Shown here: one piece after another, positions 63,755 to 64,000 of the stretch
Position numbering within the stretch: the stretch's first letter is position 1
Layout: every line of letters begins with the position of its first letter
Assembly (NCBI GenBank): GCA_963746825.1
Contig: CAVVCU010000008.1
Span: 1 to 64,000 of the forward strand
Origin: JACVRW01 sp963746825
GTDB taxonomy: Bacteria; Actinomycetota; Thermoleophilia; Solirubrobacterales; Thermoleophilaceae
Length of the DNA stretch: 64,000 nucleotides
Direction: 5' to 3'
Position numbers and translations under genes: made by a program
Notes under the pieces: generated by a model
Database searches by the model: none
The model's input: only the letters and a program-made list of their open reading frames with translations
What the model was told of the DNA's origin: nothing

Positions 63755-64000
63755 ATTCAGGAGTGGATCTCCTCGCTAGGCCTGAACTTCGTCCGCTACG
63801 GGATTCCGCTCGTGCTGTTCGTCGCGGGCTGCGTGGTCGCGGCCGTCTCGGGGCGGATCGGCCTCGCGGTGGGCGCGATGTTCATCAGCGCCGCCACCGC
63901 CGTCCTCCTGCTCAACCTGCTCTACCGGATGGGCGTGGAGGGCGACAAGGACCGCGACCGCGAGGACGCGGCCCGCCGCTACTTCGACGAGCACGGCCGC
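63755..64000 (+). CDS. Partial small membrane protein at the window edge
   Basis: An open frame reads 'QEWISSLGLNFVRYGIPLVL', then 'FVAGCVVAAVSGRIGLAVGA' and 'MFISAATAVLLLNLLYRMGV', followed by a charged region (EGDKDRDREDAARRYFDEHG) that leaves the window. It has two hydrophobic spans and a cytoplasmic-type charged tail. No ATG or GTG lies at the start of the homology-like part; ATT at 63755 is in frame with GGTATTCAGG, or a base is wrong. I do not recognise the family. Confidence 0.5.
   Translation, partial: MQEWISSLGLNFVRYGIPLVLFVAGCVVAAVSGRIGLAVGAMFISAATAVLLLNLLYRMGVEGDKDRDREDAARRYFDEHGR

Overview
The window is very GC-rich and gene-dense, with many 4-base start/stop overlaps (ATGA, GTGA, TTGA). 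GTG starts are common, and TTG or CTG starts appear occasionally. The gene content is that of a free-living, heterotrophic, aerobic actinobacterium: a WYL regulator, MarR/EmrB, AraC plus VOC, PadR, an SCP2 protein, a PQQ-type dehydrogenase and DUF5709. A deep-branching class such as Thermoleophilia (Solirubrobacterales) is my best guess. That is inference from protein style, not from a marker gene. I see no phage, insertion sequence, CRISPR array or replication origin, and no gene-free stretch longer than about 220 bases.

Layout. 1-2087: the remains of valS and folC, broken by many frameshifts, then a 39-residue membrane peptide. 2160-4337: a ligA reading frame whose N-terminus is replaced by a membrane leader. 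4334-15395: tandem-VOC protein, WYL regulator, MarR with MFS exporter, PBP4-type carboxypeptidase, patatin, HisC-like aminotransferase, acyl-CoA synthetase, a 58-residue protein and a Nif3-like protein. 15469-24541: an ECF sigma factor with a membrane segment and an Asn-Leu-Pro repeat tail, AraC/VOC/DUF1801, a short UvrA paralogue, a secreted metalloprotease, PadR with a membrane serine hydrolase, tRNA-Pro(CGG), and a PQQ-type lipoprotein. 24581-29046: a complete predicted 4-hydroxyproline to 2-oxoglutarate pathway. 29056-39012: hydratase, thioesterase, LysR/LysE, SDR, SCP2, Fe-alcohol dehydrogenase, RTX-type protein, NUDIX, rubredoxin and a large secreted protein. 39063-45041: bioA, a secreted alpha/beta-hydrolase-like protein, a membrane-fused spermidine synthase homologue and a DAO-family oxidoreductase. 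45116-50409: acyl-CoA synthetase, a two-component system and an ABC-2 exporter. 50414-54933: bioBFD, enoyl-CoA hydratase and a free biotinyl-domain protein. 55038-59979: acyltransferase, transglycosylase, lactonase-like MBL hydrolase, SDR, GNAT and DUF5709. 59986-64000: an Lrp/AsnC regulator divergent from hppD-hmgA (tyrosine catabolism), an SDR, and a partial membrane protein at the edge.

The genes work together as amino-acid catabolism (hydroxyproline and tyrosine), fatty-acid/CoA metabolism, a biotin route (bioA split from bioBFD by about 10 kb), drug or amino-acid export, and envelope maintenance.

Sequence quality matters for reading this window. Single-base frameshifts interrupt at least eight otherwise full-length genes downstream, and many occur in the first 2 kb. 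These look more like consensus errors than real gene decay. The most biologically interesting points are the sigma factor with a surface-type repeat tail, the ligA fusion (possibly an assembly join), and the hydroxyproline cluster.
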